The translations under genes were made by a program, and so were the position numbers. Positions 62,087 through 64,000 of a stretch of DNA of 64,000 nucleotides are shown here, piece after piece. The stretch spans positions 5,619,919-5,683,918 of the forward strand of contig CP154954.1 in NCBI GenBank assembly GCA_039621445.1, written 5' to 3'. The DNA comes from Euglena gracilis (lineage: Eukaryota; Euglenida; Euglenophyceae; Euglenales). A model generated the notes under the pieces. The model was given only the letters and a program-made list of their open reading frames with translations, was not told where the DNA came from and searched no databases. The stretch's first letter is position 1, and each line of letters opens with the position of its first letter.

Positions 62087-62662
62087 CCACCCTTAGGGCT
62101 GCCGTTCCCTGGCCCGGGGCCAGTGTTTTTCCGGGTTGTGGAGGGCTCAGGCCACCCCCCGTTTCGCCCACTGGTGTACCCCCCGACCAGAGGGGTGTGC
62201 GTAGGATTGAATTTGCTTTTTCCATGAAAACTTGCACAAAGTCAAAATTCCGTTCCTCGAAAATGTAGTCCCAAATTTCAGTCCCCACGTGGCCATTTCA
62301 CCCACCCTTTCTTAAGTATGCAAAAACACTGGAAATGGTCAGGGTGGGTGTTTTGGTGCAATGGATGGTGGTAAAAGGCAACAGAAACACGCACACACCG
62401 TGAAAGTGGGAAGAGGGACCTGAAATTGACAATTCTTGCAAACAATGTACCTTCTCTTGATTTCGATTCTCCAATTCGATTGTTGATTGATGCCAATGTC
62501 AAAAACACCCACAAAGGTCTGCGGAAGCAAATTGTGTTAAATTTGAACCCCAAATTAGGCTTTTCCTATTGAGTGCGCGTTCTGAGCGGAATGAAAAATT
62601 CCGTGTTTTCAAAAGCTTCCGCCTTACCATTTTTGACTGTCGGACGCCCCCGACAGTCGACA
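62008..62662 (-). repeat. Element E 5' LTR (655 bp)
   Basis: Same sequence as 50631-51265 apart from small insertions. Ends are TGTTCACACCCGGGCG and CCCCCGACAGTCGACA on the plus strand. Its transcription start and promoter were not identified. Confidence 0.9.
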
Positions 62663-63430
62663 CCAAGTGGCTGACGCTTTAGTACAGTTATTTCGGTTTT
62701 CCAAGGCCCAGACACGTAACTATGCTTTTAATTCCATGGTTTGGTGGTTTGAGATTCCACAACCTGTTGGCCCCATACAAGAGGCTTTGGAATCAAAATC
62801 TGGAAAAATATGAAAACATGGTGCTTTTTGGGACCCCCTCCCCATCCTCCTGGGGATGGCCCAAGCCCCCTTCCCCTCTGATATATGCACGTTGCGCACA
62901 CAGCTGGTTTTTTTGCTCCAGAATTCTCTGTTTATGTTGATCTTCTGATCTGGAGAGAATCAAACGAACAACCAGTGTGTTTGGCAGGGCGCCCTACATC
63001 AAAATTCAGCGTAAAGGCCAGAAATTCCGTAAATGGGAGAGGGTTGTTTCACTTCCAAAGTGCCCACAGATAAGTCCCTTTCATTTAATGATGGCTTGCG
63101 TGGCTGCAACCCGATTTAACGTAAAGCCTGGGGGTCCCCTTCTGGTTTCACTAAAACCCCCATTCAAAGCCATGAGTGCTGACACAATTGCTTCAATAAC
63201 TAAACATTTTTTATCCAACATGGGGTACCCCCCCAGCTGTGGGGGGCCCGCTCCACCAGAGGGGCAGGAGTTGGTTTACTCAAAAAATTGGGCCTTTCTG
63301 CCCAAGAAATTTGTGAAATTGGCCAGTGGAGAGGTGTGGAGGCTTTTACAGCCCATTATCAACGACTTGGTGCCCAGGGTGCCTTGGAGAATGCCCAGGC
63401 CGCCCTAATTTCAGTGCACAATCAGGCCTC
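62663..63430 (+). pseudogene. DIRS-2 tyrosine recombinase, C-terminal part
   Basis: After the LTR the DIRS-2 recombinase resumes: LLIPWFGGLRF, KIQRKGQKFRKWERVVSLPK, LLVSLKPPFKAMSADTIASI, then RSTRGAGVGLLKKLGLSAQE, EICEIGQWRGVEAF and TAHYQRLGAQGALENAQAAL. The active-site HxxR of DIRS-1 is RSTR here, so the catalytic His is lost; the Tyr is kept. Frames change near 62780 and 63230. Confidence 0.75.
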
Positions 63431-63454
63431 GCAAGGGCAAAGTGCGGAGCCCGA

Positions 63455-63830
63455 GGTGTCTCGTACTCCCTCGAGGATAACCGACAAGGGAGGAAGGGAC
63501 CCCGAGGGCGAAGCACAAAGATCTTGTGAGCCCGAACGGAGTCGCTGCTCAGTGCCGCCTCGCCGGAGCTGGCTGATGATGTGGCTCCGACGTGGTGACG
63601 TGACTTCTTGCCCCTGGGGGGGTTTCCCCCCTCTGCCCCCCATTTTCTGACCGAGTGCTTTTGAAGACAAATACTTTCTTACAGGTGGGGGGGGCTAGCC
63701 CAACGCAGCAAACAGTCCACACAACACCGCCGGCGAGCAAGACATGGCCTCACAGGGCCTTTGTGCTTCGCCCTCGGTGTCCCTTCCTCCCTTGTCGGGT
63801 TTCCTCGAGGGAGCACGAGGAAGGTTGGGA
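63455..63830 (+). repeat. Right inverted repeat of DIRS-2
   Basis: 63458-63530 (TACTCCCTCGAGGATAACCG onward) is the reverse complement of 63747-63818 (CCTTTGTGCTTCGCCCTCGG, CCTTCCTCCCTTGTCGGGTT), with a few mismatches. This is the same arrangement as 46693-46762 / 46916-46985 of DIRS-1. The unpaired middle shows no gene. Confidence 0.8.
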
Positions 63831-64000
63831 CGGAAGAAAGCCCCAGGGGATGTGAAGCGCGTGTGGATGGGATCCTTTCCTAACCAGTGGGGTATCAGCA
63901 ATTTGGGTTTCCAATTCTGCTGCCCAAATGTAGGAGAGTGAAGGAATGCATTTGGAGGGGGGGGAGAGTGGCAGAAGTGTATTTGGCATATCCCCATGGA
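63831..64000. other. Sequence beyond DIRS-2
   Basis: Nothing recognised; the window ends in a G-run followed by unremarkable sequence. Confidence 0.3.

Larger units (their letters stand above)
50631..62662 (-). mobile_element. Element E: LTR retrotransposon with two methyltransferase-like domains
   Basis: It is bounded by LTRs 50631-51265 and 62008-62662, both TGTTCACACC...GTCGACA, and flanked by CCAA on both sides (50627-50630, 62663-62666). On the minus strand the order is primer site, Gag (several frames), cytosine methyltransferase, Dam-like module, protease, RT, RNase H, integrase, long 3' non-coding region, polypurine tract. RT-RNase H-integrase order places it with Ty3/gypsy. There is no chromodomain. 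Several frameshifts make this copy inactive as read. The LTRs differ by two small indels and scattered substitutions, so the insertion is not brand new. Confidence 0.9.
48001..63830 (+). mobile_element. DIRS-like element 2 (decayed), interrupted by element E
   Basis: The visible parts are a Dam-like module (48001-48420), a 2-kb triple tandem repeat (48421-50460), the tyrosine recombinase split by element E (50440-50630 and 62663-63430) and a right inverted repeat (63455-63830). Order and orientation match DIRS-1. RT and RNase H are missing to the left, where the element-E-like protease fragment now lies. Confidence 0.75.

Overview
This window looks like nuclear DNA of a euglenid, probably Euglena gracilis or a close relative. 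The main evidence is two minus-strand copies (20220-20245 and 24277-24301) of a sequence carrying CTGAGTGTCTATTTTTTTCG or a near match, which I recognise as the Euglena trans-spliced leader. Supporting signs are a spliced gene for a four-helix amastin-like protein with a trans-splice acceptor a few bases before its ATG, and introns stuffed with foldback elements. Nothing here looks bacterial, and I see no tRNA, rRNA or CRISPR array.

Layout. (1) 1-17,220: two copies of one Ty3/gypsy-type chromodomain retroelement, both on the minus strand and nearly identical over about 5.9 kb. Copy A (1-5891) is broken and runs off the left edge. Copy B (8226-17220) keeps a 1167-codon Gag, protease, reverse transcriptase, RNase H, integrase and chromodomain. 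Between them lie an unrecognised proline-rich reading region (5905-8030) and a 13-N assembly gap. (2) 17,219-19,990: relics of long terminal repeats with primer sites for initiator tRNA-Met, a 0.5-kb inverted repeat and a series of small hairpins. (3) 20,160-22,256: a decayed non-LTR (LINE) reverse transcriptase, with a spliced-leader sequence just beyond its 3' end. (4) 22,700-33,411: the amastin-like gene, three recognisable exons, with a first intron near 9.7 kb full of foldbacks, minisatellites and MITEs. (5) 33,420-42,490: repeat-rich DNA with two hAT-like MITE families (8-bp target duplications preserved in one copy of each) and a few candidate exons. (6) 42,495-46,985: a largely intact DIRS-like tyrosine-recombinase retroelement. 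(7) 47,244-63,830: a second, decayed DIRS-like element, interrupted at 50,630/62,663 by a complete 12-kb LTR retrotransposon, here called element E.

Element E is the most interesting object. It has 635/655-bp LTRs (TG...CA), a 4-bp target duplication (CCAA), a polypurine tract and a tRNA-Met-like primer site. Between Gag and protease it carries a C5-cytosine methyltransferase-like domain (DLFSGKGSVG, PCTEYS, WWIENP) followed by a Dam-like adenine methyltransferase module (NPPW). The Dam-like module, which is characteristic of DIRS elements, recurs in the DIRS-like elements (after RNase H) and, with HPPP in place of NPPW, in copies A and B (before RT). Three unrelated retroelement architectures in one 64-kb window therefore carry versions of the same module. 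Most reading frames except those of the first DIRS-like element and copy-B Gag contain frameshifts or stops, so the individual copies are mostly relics even where their design is clear.
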